DNA from: Archegozetes longisetosus
Lineage: Eukaryota > Arthropoda > Arachnida > Sarcoptiformes > Trhypochthoniidae
Length of the DNA stretch: 64,000 nucleotides
Direction of reading: 5' to 3'
Assembly (NCBI GenBank): GCA_018873245.2
Contig: JAEMBT020000009.1
Span: 10,373,288 to 10,437,287, forward strand
Shown in pieces: positions 37,257 through 49,041 of this stretch (position 1 is the first letter of the stretch; the number at the start of each line of letters is the position of its first letter). The notes under the pieces were generated by a model. It saw only the letters and a list, made by a program, of their open reading frames with translations. It was not told the origin of the DNA and searched no databases. The translations under genes and the position numbers were made by a program.

Positions 37257-37807
37257 TGAAAAGTTCACTTATTATTGTAATATACCAGTTTGAATTATAT
37301 TTTGATTTCCATACTACAGCATACAGTAGTAATAAGTATAACTATAATTAGAGTCGTGACGTTTAACTTTAATTATTTTTAATTTCCATTCAACTATATT
37401 TTTAATATACTGTTCATAATGTAGTCGATGCAATTAAAATAATTCATTGAATGGAGTAGGAAGCGTTAATGGAGGAGAAAATGATTCCTTCGAAGTTTTC
37501 AGATTTTAGATGTTAAGTGTAAAATGATCAAACTGGGAACTTCATTTCTTAATCATAAACATCAACATATTTTCTCCTAAAATAATAATTAATAGATATT
37601 GCTCTTACCTCTATTACCCCTAATGTAATAATCAACAAGAAAAGCGTGTAACTAAAGTTTTATCTTAAAGTGTCTATTACATTTTTGCAATTTTCATATA
37701 AATTAAGCCTACGTGTTATAGAAACTTTATTTGTTCACTATGAGCATTACATTGTTGTTTCTGTTTGGAAGGGTCGAAACTAAAACACTTCTTCCGTTAA
37801 ATCCTTT

Positions 37808-38223
37808 ATGGTTTATCAGGGTTTGCTGAACTTCGTCCTTGTTGTCTACTTCGAATACATTGTTTTACAATGGTTCCTTATCATAGATTTTTATAAAGAT
37901 AGACAAGAATTGATTTTTTCCGAGAAATATGATCTGATCATGATTTGTGATAAATATCTTAGCGACTTCAAATGCGAGCTCAAAGGAAATGATTTCGAAA
38001 CGTTAGAATCACGATAATTGATTTTTTGAATTAAACTTTGATTAAATTTGAATTATATTTCTATATAGGGAAAGAGCCGATTTTAAATTCTTCAAAAATA
38101 ACAAGAATTTTTACCCCCAAAAAGTCAAATTCACTATAAATTCCGAAAATGAATCGCTCAAAGTAGAATTTATTACTGAATTAAAAAATATGAAAACCGG
38201 AGATATTTTGAGAATAAGCTGAG
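37808..38223 (+). other. Possible exons of an unrecognised gene or HORMA relic
   Basis: Two protein-like stretches: one ending SDFKCELKGNDFETLESR at 38,017, and, after a TTTCTATATAG acceptor near 38,069, one reading ERADFKFFKNNKNFYPQ to a TGA at about 38,221. They follow the HORMA gene on the same strand and could be remnants of a further tandem unit, but I see no HORMA signature in them and the splice donor is weak. Confidence 0.25.
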
Positions 38224-38699
38224 CTTTGTTCAGAGTTCAAATAATGTATTGAATTGGCTAAAAGTTACCAAAAACCTGACAATCTGAAGACTAATGTTTA
38301 TATAGCAAATTTCTTGAATAGTCAAATCGCAAACTGTAAACTTGAGTGAGTCCATATATTTTACAAATATCAATTTGTTCTGATTTCTAGTGTCGATATT
38401 GAGCGATCTTTCAGCTGTTTTGATATCTTGAATGGGCTTTTAGAAGAAAGTTTGGAGTACGTAATAGTCATTTATTTTAAATCTAAATAAGGGGTATTTT
38501 TTATTTGTCAATTTTAGCATTGATTTCATAATTCATTGATTTTGTATTAGATATTGAAACGTTCATAGTTAATAAAAGAAAAGTAAACAAAAACAAAAAC
38601 TAAAATCAGAAAACATTTACTAGGAAATCGATTGCACGCAAATATTTCTATATATAAACAACTTTTTCTACTATTAAGTGCAATCAAAACCCTAATCCT

Positions 38700-39250
38700 A
38701 AAACTTACCTGTAATTCCCTATTCCCAAACTGGTGTCCTGAGCACAAATCCAGTGAGTCCACGTACCGTCTGTCTGAACTCGCAAACTTTGTGAGTCCAC
38801 ATCTAGTCCGTCTGAGCCCTTATTGGAATTGTGCTTACGACACCAGTTTCCTATTGGACTAAGGCTAGCCCTCGTCCAAAAATTTGTATAAAAAGCCTCA
38901 AATTCAATAAAGATCAGTCAGTTTTTCCTTGTAAAAGTGCTGTTTCTTTTTATTATTTTTTTCTTTGCAAGCTTTGGCCCTTTTTTAGACTTAGTTGAGG
39001 TAGTGCTTATCGTCGAGCGCTCCCAACTGGTCTCCCTCCCTCAAAAAAAAGCACAAACACTCTTCCCTTTGCCACGGGCAGACGCCCAAACAGGTCCGCG
39101 AAGGCACTCAATCGCTGACCAACTCTTGTTCTCTGCTCTCGCTCCGGGAACAAAGCATTGCTACCGCAAGAGCTCCGGAAGAACGGAGAGTCGGCCTTTA
39201 GCGTCGCCCCGCGACAGTCTGTTTGTTCTTCGGCGACGGCACAATATAAT
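38700..39250 (+). repeat. LTR-like GC-richer block with TATA box and AATAAA
   Basis: A sharp rise in GC compared with the surroundings. TATAAAAAG near 38,889 and AATAAAG about 20 bases further mimic the promoter and polyadenylation signals of an LTR, followed by a GC-rich tail (39,000-39,245) of the kind seen in U5 regions. No TG...CA ends with a target duplication could be fixed and no retrotransposon coding region is near, so at best this is a solo LTR. The open frames over the GC-rich part look incidental. Confidence 0.3.
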
Positions 39251-39564
39251 TCAAACTGTAGCAAATAATTTCATGAATCAGTCAAATAAACATATATAAT
39301 TCTACAAATATACTCATAAAACTATTTCATAATCAAATAATTTAAATCAAGTTTTGTCAAATAAAAATCGAGGCTATGGTAATTATTCGAGTCTCGAATC
39401 TAATAGTATTACGAGTCGATTACTTCAAACATTTCTAGTCTTTGCTCAAAGACCGAAACCGAAAGCTACATATCTTATGTTTCGATGAGATGATTGAATA
39501 GTGACAAAGGATTGATCGATTCTGATAGGACGTGTTTCGACTGATTTTTTGCTTCTGATAATTG

Positions 39565-40155
39565 GGGTGAATCCGGGCTAATGGGTCTAAAGGGGTTCCC
39601 GACCTCCTACCCCCAAGTGTGATATATCATTGATTCAGTTCGTCAAGCTGAACATTTTGATACTACACTTGACCACTTTTGACCCGAACCTGACCACTTC
39701 TGAACAACTCCCGACGGAAGTAGCCGACCCCGCCAAGTGATATATCATTGAACTCAGGACATCGAACCGAACATTTTGATACCTCACTTGGTCAATTATC
39801 TCAAGTAGTTCTCGAGATATCAATCATTGTTTGGTTTAGTACTCGTAATGGATAAACCTGATTCTCGAGTCGTAACCTAAACAAGCCTGATATAAACTAA
39901 GAGGATAAGTTTCGCGAAGCGACCTAACTATTATACCTTAGTTTAAATCAGGTTTGGCTAGTTACAACTTGTAAAGCCAGGTTTACCCATTTTCGAGAGG
40001 GTTAGGTCTCGGTGGCCAGAAGTGGTCAGGTTCGGGTTAGAAGTAGTCAAGTGTGGTATCAAAATGTTCAGCTCGACGAACTGAATCCAATGGTCTATTA
40101 CACTTGAAGGTAGGGGGTCGGGAACCTCCTTAGACCCATTAGCCCGGATTTACCC
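39565..40155. mobile_element. 591-bp MITE with 8-bp target duplication
   Basis: GATAATTG occurs at 39557-39564 and 40156-40163. The ends are GGGTGAATCCGGGCTAATGG and the complement of GGGTAAATCCGGGCTAATGG, with inverted repeats extending over about 130 bases plus inner inverted motifs (CTCGAGATATC). Other family members are at 16,130-16,379 and 16,589-17,168. Eight-base duplications occur in hAT and Merlin groups. The GGG start does not settle which. Confidence 0.8.
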
Positions 40156-40163
40156 GATAATTG

Positions 40164-41293
40164 TTTCTTCTGATTTAAATGACTTTGTTTAGTTTGAAGT
40201 AAACAGAACGATTTAGTATTCAATGACCTACTACAAATAAGATGTAATCTTAAACATGTATGGCTGGGTTTAGAGTCATTTAAAACGATATAGTTTTAAA
40301 GAGATGTTTGACAAACTGTAATTAATATTTTGTTATGTCGCGCAATATCCTCTCATGAGAATTAGAGGCATTTTTGAGAGTCGAGACTCTCAATTTAGAA
40401 TTTTTTCATATAATTACTGCATTTTTTCGCCAAATTTTCATAACTCTTAATTAGAATGAGCAGGAAACAGAATTTTTACGCATAAGAGGTCCAAGAATCA
40501 AGTGCTAAATACTCGAATATCAGGAATGGATATTTCCTGACTTTTCTTAGTCTCGATCAATAGTTTCGTCGAGTCTCGACCCTCCAAATCCAAAAGTTTT
40601 TAATTTGAAAATTCGATGAGATAAATTATTTAAATGAAAATATATTAATCAAGCATTTTATCGTTATTTTTGCTGATATACGTTTTTTATCGAGACATGA
40701 TAAAAGTATTCAACTTCCAAAATATTTATCTATGTTGTAGATGAAACTTCAAAACTCCCGTCTCACATCTGGTGAAAAGTACTCAAACTTTGATTCGCAC
40801 AAAATGTTTAGTAAAAAAATTGATATTTAATGTACTAAAATAGGAAATAATTCTGATTTTTTAAATGCCAGATCATTGTTCAAGTCAATCATTGTTTTAA
40901 AGATTGACTGATTTTTGCTTTAAACTGATTTCATGGACTAAAAGCAGTTATTGATAACTTTCTGACCTGAGTGCCGGTTCACCAAAGATTAACTTTTGTG
41001 AGCTAATTGAACCAAATTACATGATTAATGCACGTTAACTATAGTTCTCAAATCTCATGAAACCTAAGTTTTATGCCTTTTAATCAATATTTTTACAGAC
41101 ATTTTTCACTGCTATTATAATATTTGGCTCAATCATTATTTTCAATAATTACTAATCATATGACAAATTGTAAAATCGAAAGAACAGTCTTATTTATAAC
41201 TATTAGGCTCCTATCGGTGAAATCAATAAGCTTTAATCGTTACAAAAACCGTAGTTCAAACTTGAAGTCTCCCCTACAGTCTCCTAAGTTCTA
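40164..41293. other. AT-rich intergenic DNA
   Basis: No gene or clear element is visible. The open frame at 41,124-41,309 runs into the mariner end and has no family features. Confidence 0.5.
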
Positions 41294-42227
41294 TCAGGGG
41301 TTGAGTTAAGTATCCGGACTATCATATCTTTAAAGATATTTAATAGAACTAAAATTTGAACAAGTGATTAGTGAATATATTCGCCCCCAGTATGGTTCAC
41401 CAGCACCTACCTCAGTGGGAGGCGTCCAATGCCAGTGCCGGAACATTCAGATTTATTTCATCTATAACTTCTTATAAGCTATTTCAAGTTCATCTGGAGT
41501 ATTCAATCTTTTATCTCTATTAGGGCTCTTTATTTCATATATGCCATCGTGATCGTACAGCTTCAAATCAGGGTTATAAGGTAGGTGTGCCAATTCCTTC
41601 CATCGATGTCTCACAAAACTTCAACTTTCGAATGTTTATGTGGTCTTGCGTTGTCGTCGAGTGTTATTGGTCTATGAGTCCGTAGTCGTTTTATCGCTGG
41701 GAGTATTACTTGACTCAAAAAATCAAGATATATTTCAAAATTGACATTTGTATTTCTCACTAAAATTGTGTAACCCAACACCCGATTTTTACGAAAGGCC
41801 ACTATCATCATCTGCTTCTAATCTTGTATTGTTGCTCTTACTTTTGTAGGCATGGGATACAAATTACGAGTGGAAACATTATTTGAAATTTATGATTTTT
41901 CGAATCGATATTCTTACGGTGATTCTTCAGGGAGGCGATATTGGCGAGATGCCCAATAATCCTTAGGGTCATAGTATTTGAGCTATGGCTATAATTCTAT
42001 CTAGCATTTCGTGGTTATTGTTATTGTATTTTTTCAGGTATCCAGTACAAATATGAGCGTGAATTTAATATTTTAATCGCATATTAAATAATTAAAAATG
42101 TTTAAATTACAAGTAACCATATCATCCAGTATATTTTAGTCTAATGCGCAATAATATTTCATAAGCATGTTTACTATTCTTGTAATCTTTGTAATATGAT
42201 AGTCCGGATACTTAGCTCAATTCCTGA
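41294..42227 (-). mobile_element. Mariner element with decayed transposase
   Basis: The ends TCAGGGGTTGAGTTAAGTAT and the complement of TCAGGAATTGAGCTAAGTAT form inverted repeats of about 33 bases ending in CCGGACTATCATAT. TA flanks both sides. The minus strand (about 41,990-41,455) encodes a broken transposase: a stretch with MMIVAFRKNRVLGYTILV, then YLDFLSQVILPAIKRL and ITLDDNARPHKHSKV (the second catalytic Asp with the usual DNARPH), then after a frameshift WKELAHLPYNPDL. Stops and at least one frameshift make it inactive. Confidence 0.8.
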
Positions 42228-43090
42228 TAAGTTTATACTGATAATAATTGTTAGTTATAACTGCAATATGAAACATACTGCGCTAGCTTTTGGACTTGAG
42301 AGGAGTTCGAATACCTTCCCGGTCAATTTTATGAACTAGTCACCTTTTCTTCATGACCACAACCAACTCTTCTAGCTATTGCACGAGAACTTTAATTCTG
42401 TTTCAATCTTTAGACAATTCTAGCTTTTGGTTGAGTGTTAAAGTAATGTTTTCATTTATAAAAAAAATAACACGTGTTTTAACAGAATATTTTTCATTAT
42501 CTTGAATTAAAGTTTATCATAAGTTGAAGGTTAGATATGAATTGGTCAGTAAAGTGTATATAATAATTTGACTAAAGATTTTGTGAAAGGTTGACAGTGT
42601 CTCAAAATAAAATCCCAAGACTGTACTCAGTTTCAAACTATATCTAAGATGTTCAAAATAATTTTGTTATTTTAATTAAACGATAGTCAACACTTGTAAT
42701 AACAAATATAACTAACTTTTGTGAAAGTTCATTAATGAATAAAAACGAAATTCTTACAAAAGATTATAAAACGAAATAAAACATGTGAAATATTTGGAAA
42801 AAATACAAAGAAATAAACTCATACACTAGTTATAGTCCTAAAACGAATAACTACAATCTAAACACACTTATAGATTGTAAACAATATTTTTTATTTCACG
42901 ATATTTAAAAACTAACTAATAAGATTCTAGTAAAATCAGCTTCGTTTAAATTGATGCAAAATATCGTATTGATAAATTTAGATAATTCTGTTGAAAAAAG
43001 TTATCAAATAATATGAATGATTTTAATCTGCATAATAAATGAATAACATCTTACAATTATTTATGTGCTTATCATATTAAAAATTGTTAA

Positions 43091-46000
43091 TTAAAATTTA
43101 AATTCTTTTGTCCATCCCCTTAACTCTACTTCTGTTATCTGCGTCTCTCTCTCAACATTTAAAAAACTCTTAATATTAGACCACATGAATAGCAACTGAT
43201 TTACATACTTTGATATTTTAAAAATTTCCATATCATTAAATTGATTCATTGCTTTAATCAGAGCTGATATGAACCAAGTTCCTGTCCGTCTGTTACGAAG
43301 CGAAACATATCCTGTTTACAATAAACAATATTTGACTGTATTATTATTTCGAGAAAAAATATCTTCCAATTCAGAAAATAATTAACGCTTACGATTAACA
43401 CTTGAATACCAAATGAACATATCTTTGAAAACGTAGTTTACTGGTTGTAATTGAGTTCTGATATCAGAAGTCATACCACCTCCACCATCAACAAAGCCGG
43501 TATCTGCTACAAGTTGTGACGTTGTAGCTGAAAAACATTTAGGATTAATAAAAAATAACTAGATAATAGAAGGTATCCTAAATTCGAAAAATATGTCTGA
43601 AACTATTTATGAAAAAACTTTTTAAAAGTATCAATTTTCAGAGTATTTTGCTATTTCGCTTATAAATATCTATTTCAAACTTTTTTGGCTATTTGTGAGA
43701 ACTTTCAATTATTATTAGTGTCGGGTCAGTTAGAGTTTTTTCATTTATATTCTGTTTCTATTTAGTTTCAGTTAGCTGATCCAACACTAATTATTATCAT
43801 AAGCTATGATGATGTTTGGAAAAACTTAATAAGAAATTTTACTACTGTTCATGAGGAATGTAGAGAAAATTTATTGCTTTCCAAATAAGAAAATCGTTGA
43901 TTGTAAAAGCACAAGCAAAATGCATTGAATTTCATTTTTATAGAGGACTTTAAGTTTCATCTTGTATATTTTTCATTAAGTCATTTAGTCGATTCGCAGA
44001 TTATCGAATTATTCACTCAAACACTATAACTTGCAGTCTTGCAAAAATGCATTATGATTGAGTCAAATCTCTAATATGACACGAATTTTCATCAAAATTA
44101 AGTTTGTGTAATAGAAGCTCTCAAATCATAAACCTATCTATTTTTAGTTCAAGAATAAAGTTTCTCGGTTTTCATTTAAAAACTATCGGTTGATGTAAAT
44201 AAACTTCAAATAAATTGATACTCAGATTGTAGTTACGTACTAATAATTCGAAGTTTTCTCTCAATGCGTTACTATCGACTTAGCCATTTATATCATTTCA
44301 TTTCATTTTGAAAATTTACCTCAAAATTAGCAATTATTCAAGAGCACGCATTCTTTTACTTACTTCCTCGGCAAGCGTTTATTAGAAAAACTTTTTGTTT
44401 GCCATCCAGTTCAGAACAAGTACTGAATAGTTGGAACATTTTCTCTAGTTCGAATTTACTGTTGTCGATACCATAGATAATTCCAGATTCTCCGTGTGAC
44501 AAAATTATCACAACAACTGAATCATAATCATTAAGTGAGCCCAAATTATGGTACATTTCTGCCCTCAATTCATTCAAACGATCTTTGGTGAAGTCAATGA
44601 AAAATTCTTCTAATTCCTGAGCGTTTGCATCAGCTTTATAAATGATTCTATAGTTGAGCTGTAATAACTTGAGTGTAATATTGATAACATCAGCTCCTGT
44701 GCCATGTCTAATCATTTCGCAATGATCGAATGTCGCATTATTTATTATGACTGCAAGTTTTTTGCAAGCCTTTTCAGAAGTGACACAAATCATTTCAGTA
44801 CAAGTAGTTTCACAAGGCCCTACATTTTGACCTGAAATTAAAAGTTGAACCTAAGATTAATTTGCAAAACTAGTTATAATCTGTACCGGGTTCGATCTTC
44901 TGATTGTCCTTGTCCAGATCTTTGCAATCGTTTTCACTATTTATCTTCTTAGAAATGAAATAGAAATGTTTGATCCAACCTATGAATCTTTGACTGCTTA
45001 CAAGAGAAATTTTGTGTAACTCTTGTTCCTTAAGATGAGTTAAGACTTTCGTTATACTCAAATTATTGAGATTTAAAATGTATGAGGAGTTTAATAAAAG
45101 AGATACTTACAGTAATTCTGAAAAAGTCTCCAATTTCTTTATCATCAATGTGTTGTTTAAACAAATGTCCAATTTGTTCCTGATCATCCAAAACAATATT
45201 CCAAATGCATATATCACTGAACGGAATATATTGAACTTTTCCACTCGGTAGAATCCTTTGTTCTGTTACTTTTTGGTCATTTAGTATTGTTATAAAAATT
45301 AAAATTTTTGGAATTCTGTAGAGTTTGGTTTGAGTAACAAGATCATCGGCCACCCAATTATTATCAAACTTATTAATTATATCCTCTATCAAAACGTCCT
45401 CAAATGCATTTTTCTCCTCACTAAACAAAGAAACTTTACTTCCATTTCCTTTAGAAATAATAATCATGATAAATGCGTCCATAGGTTTCATGTCTTCTAT
45501 CTGTTTATACTGATTAATAGTATCGCAGATCTTAGAATATTTATATTGATTATAGAGAGTTGTTTTGAAATTAAATCTTTCAGAGAATATGGATACCAAA
45601 TCCTTCGCTTTATCATTCAAAGATCTTATATCATTGAATATCAAACAATAACTATTAATGTCTAAATCCGCAACTCTCGTACTCTCATTCGCACTTTCGA
45701 CTAAATCTTGAAATTCAATGTCTATTTCTGGTAGCTTAAAAATAGCTTTAGCTTTAATTAAATACTCAATCGCTTCTTTTGTATTCCTATCCCTATCTTC
45801 TTCAGTTTCAAACTTTTGCTTGAGTTTCAGTTTCACTAATGAGAAATAAATTGCAGGAATTACATTACAAGACATCTTAAATTTTAAATTGGAATGTATA
45901 ACAAGAGCTCTTTTGAGATCAGCTTCTGCTTTATCGTCATCAACATATTGACTTCTAAATTGCAACAAATAGGCTTCACTTATTGTTTCGCTTAATAGTT

Positions 46001-48657
46001 CGATCGCTTTGTCAATAAATTGTAGCGCATCTTCTCGTCCAGTTTTATAAGCAAATGTAGCCATGCCAAACACTAAAGCTTCTAAGCAATAGCTCAATTC
46101 TGCGAAATCATCAGCTAATTTTGTCAGTTTTGATAAGTAGTAAAATGATAAATTTACACCATTTTTAGGATAAGAATTAATGGAGTATAAATTCGCGATA
46201 CGAACTAATGCACTGTAAAAATTCTTCGTTTCTAAAGATTTTTCTTTGATATTTTGCTTAACATGAAGATGAAAGCGATCAAAAAAATTGTCTATACTTT
46301 CTTCATCTTCTAATAAATGCTTTCCTCCTTCGATAGTATTTGTTAAAAGTCTGATCGCCTCTTCATAATAGGGAATTGCTTTACCTGGTTCAAACTTTTC
46401 TTGATATAATTCACCGATTCTGCAGTTCGACAGTATTTTATAGCAGATGTTAACTTCTTGTTCAAAAAATTTTATTGACTCAGAATAATGTTTAATAGAA
46501 TTATCATAACTTTTGGAAGTAAGCGCATAATGAGCTTTTCTCTCAGCAATTTTATAATAGGCTAATCCCAATAGAGCAACAGACCTTTTTCTTTTGTTTT
46601 TAAGTGGTTTATAGAGCTTAATTAATTTTTTGAACCAATCAATAGCTTCGTCACTTGGACAATTAAAATCTCTCGAATCAATGGGATTAAGTTCATCTGA
46701 AAAGTAGCATTTTTCGATTATTATTAAACTAGAGCTTCAATTCTAGTGTATACATACCATAACATTCCCCCAAACCACTGCAATTTTCACCTTGTATTAT
46801 GATATCATCTTCAGCTTTATCGTGTATTTCATCGAATATTTCATTTGCAATATTAAAACGGATTATCGCTTCTTCAAGTTTTCCGAGTTTCTTATAAGAA
46901 GCACCCAAACGATAGTAAAGACCTGCTCGGTCTGATTCGCAAAAATAACTAGAATTTTTAAGTTCTTTTAAACTAGTTTCAAAATATTCGATTGCGTTTA
47001 TGTGATCTTCTTCGACGCAAAGACAAATACCATAAAAAACTTTACTTCTCTGTTTTAGATCCTCAGTATCTTTAAACTCTTGATTATCCATATTCTTCTT
47101 GAACCAATACTTAGCATATTTAGCCTTATCTAAATTATGCAATAAGATACATCCGATCTCATAATTTAATTTTGTGATACATTCTGAGTTCTTTCTGTAA
47201 TAATCAGAATTATTTGCAAAATCAATAGCTATTTGATACCACCTAACTGCTTCCTCAAAATTATTAAGTCTGCGATATAATATAGCAATTCGTTCAGCAT
47301 TCGATTTCATATCTACTACATTCTTCGGACAATTCAGCTGACAATCATAAGCCTTAAAATAGTACTCCAAAGCCTCATTGATTGCTCCTGAGACCTCATT
47401 GATCCCTGCTAACTGTATATAAATGTCAGACAATATCTCATATCTATTGGTAAGATAGTAATCAGACTCATATTTGGTCCAATCTTTGTCTAAAGTTTCT
47501 GACAATTGTTTCAACAATGGTAGTGACTTAGGCACTTCTAATCTATAATCATCGGGATCTTGTTCAATCAAGAGTTTCTGATAAACTAGATTTAGTTGAT
47601 AATATTTCACAAACTGAATCACGGTGAAATTCGGAGGAAGTGTTTCAAATAATTCGAGTGCAAATCGATAGATAATTCGAATAGAAAGTAACAAATTTTC
47701 GTCTTGACGTGATATATAATGAATAGCTGTTCCAAAATTTTTTAATTTCCTGACAATCGACTCAATATCATTATTCTCTCCGACCAATCTTTGTTTTATG
47801 AGTTCGATAGTTTCAAAAATATCAGTTTTTCTGCTATTATATTCAACTATTCGATTAATTATATCTTCATATACTTCAAATATATTTTCAGTAATTGCCT
47901 CAAAAGATTGTTCTAAGTTGAAATCAAAAGTATTACGTTTCATATATTTTAAACACAGCTTTTTATATTTTTCTGAATTTTCAACTATTTCCTTATATTG
48001 AGGTTCAGTATTGGAAACTTTATTGAACCAAACAATAGCATTCTCGAATTCATTCATATTATAATAACACAGACCGATGTTGTAATACAAATCAAATAAA
48101 TTGATTTCATCAACTCTATTGTCGCTGTTGAACATGAGATGATTAAAACAGTCTACGCATTTCATGAACCAAAACAAAGCAAATTCATGATTTGGTTCAT
48201 CGAGTTTAGTGCATGCGATAGCTGTATATAAGGAACTGTTGTAAACTTTATAATTATCAACTTTGGAGTACAAATTTTGATAATTTGCTGATGTTAACAA
48301 TTTTCCGATAGATAAACGAAAATTTTTTCGATTGAACTCTATTAAACCAAGAAAATAATATGCACTTGAAACATATTTATATTCTCTTTTATCATCGGTT
48401 ATAGTTTTTCCATGATATTTTTGTTCAATAGTTCTTCTCAATGCATTAAAACTGTTTTCTGATTCCTCCAGATTTTTCAGTTTGAAATTGACGAATGACA
48501 ACTTGTATAAAATCTTCTTGTCTAAGAACTTATAATTTTTATTCTGTCTATCAATATCTCCCACACTGTTGTAGAGCTCAATCAGTATTTTATTCGCTTT
48601 TGTATACTTTCTTTTCCTTAAGTATTGCTTTGATAAATAATACCTAAATGTTGACAT
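43091..48657 (-). CDS. TPR-pseudocaspase-caspase protein, copy B (intact)
   Basis: Exons in order: 48657-46758, 46696-45111, 45028-44887, 44831-44364, 43527-43393, 43311-43091; 4,452 bases, 1,483 residues, all junctions GT-AG with matching phases. Residues 1 to about 950 are TPR helices (for example NIGLCYYNMNEFENAIVWFN and RIAILYRRLNNFEEAVRWYQ), a likely peptide-binding solenoid. About 985-1,205 is a caspase unit with ISKGNG at the His site and IFITILND at the Cys site, hence inactive; its p10 ends RFIGWIKHFYF. About 1,230-1,365 is an intact p20: RHGTGAD for the S1 arginine, LSHGES and INACRG. The final 118 residues are the linker (VADTGFVDGG, a plausible cleavage region) and p10 with IWYSSVN, SLRN and TWF. 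The start is the ATG shared by both copies; upstream exons cannot be excluded. Likely role: a TPR-guided cysteine protease with an internal dead partner (inference). Confidence 0.83.
43716..43789. mobile_element. 74-bp hAT-like MITE, copy B only
   Basis: ATTATTAT occurs at 43708-43715 and 43790-43797, and copy A has it once at the matching position. The ends TAGTGTCGGGTCAG and the complement of TAGTGTTGGATCAG are typical of hAT elements (TAGNG start, 8-bp duplication). It lies in the intron between the p20 and p10 exons. Confidence 0.8.
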
Positions 48658-49041
48658 AAAGGACATGGTATTAAGGTCTTGATATATGATAATAAAAAAT
48701 AGATAATCTAAAGTTAAAAGATTCAAAAGTGTAAAATCTGTAATCTATTTTAAAGCAAATAGCAATTGACTAGATTTTCATTCATCAATATTCGTAATAG
48801 TAATACAAATTTATTTTACAATGTTTTAAAATTTGAGATTACGATTACCTTACTCATAGGTAAGGATATAACACTCTTTAAGTCAAAAGGTGATCGGATA
48901 TTTTCATTTAAGGTAATAATTTAATAATTAAAAATGAATTCAAGTAACAGGTTTCATGTCTTCTGTATATTAATCGTTTTGCAAGAATGTACTTTTCTGA
49001 AGATTACTGCTATGGATATAGTCAGAAAATTTTTATCATTC

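Noticed and set aside
38937..39299. 120-codon frame and its opposite-strand partner over the GC-rich block
   Set aside because: Overlapping frames on both strands in a locally GC-rich patch, no family features; more likely few stops by composition.
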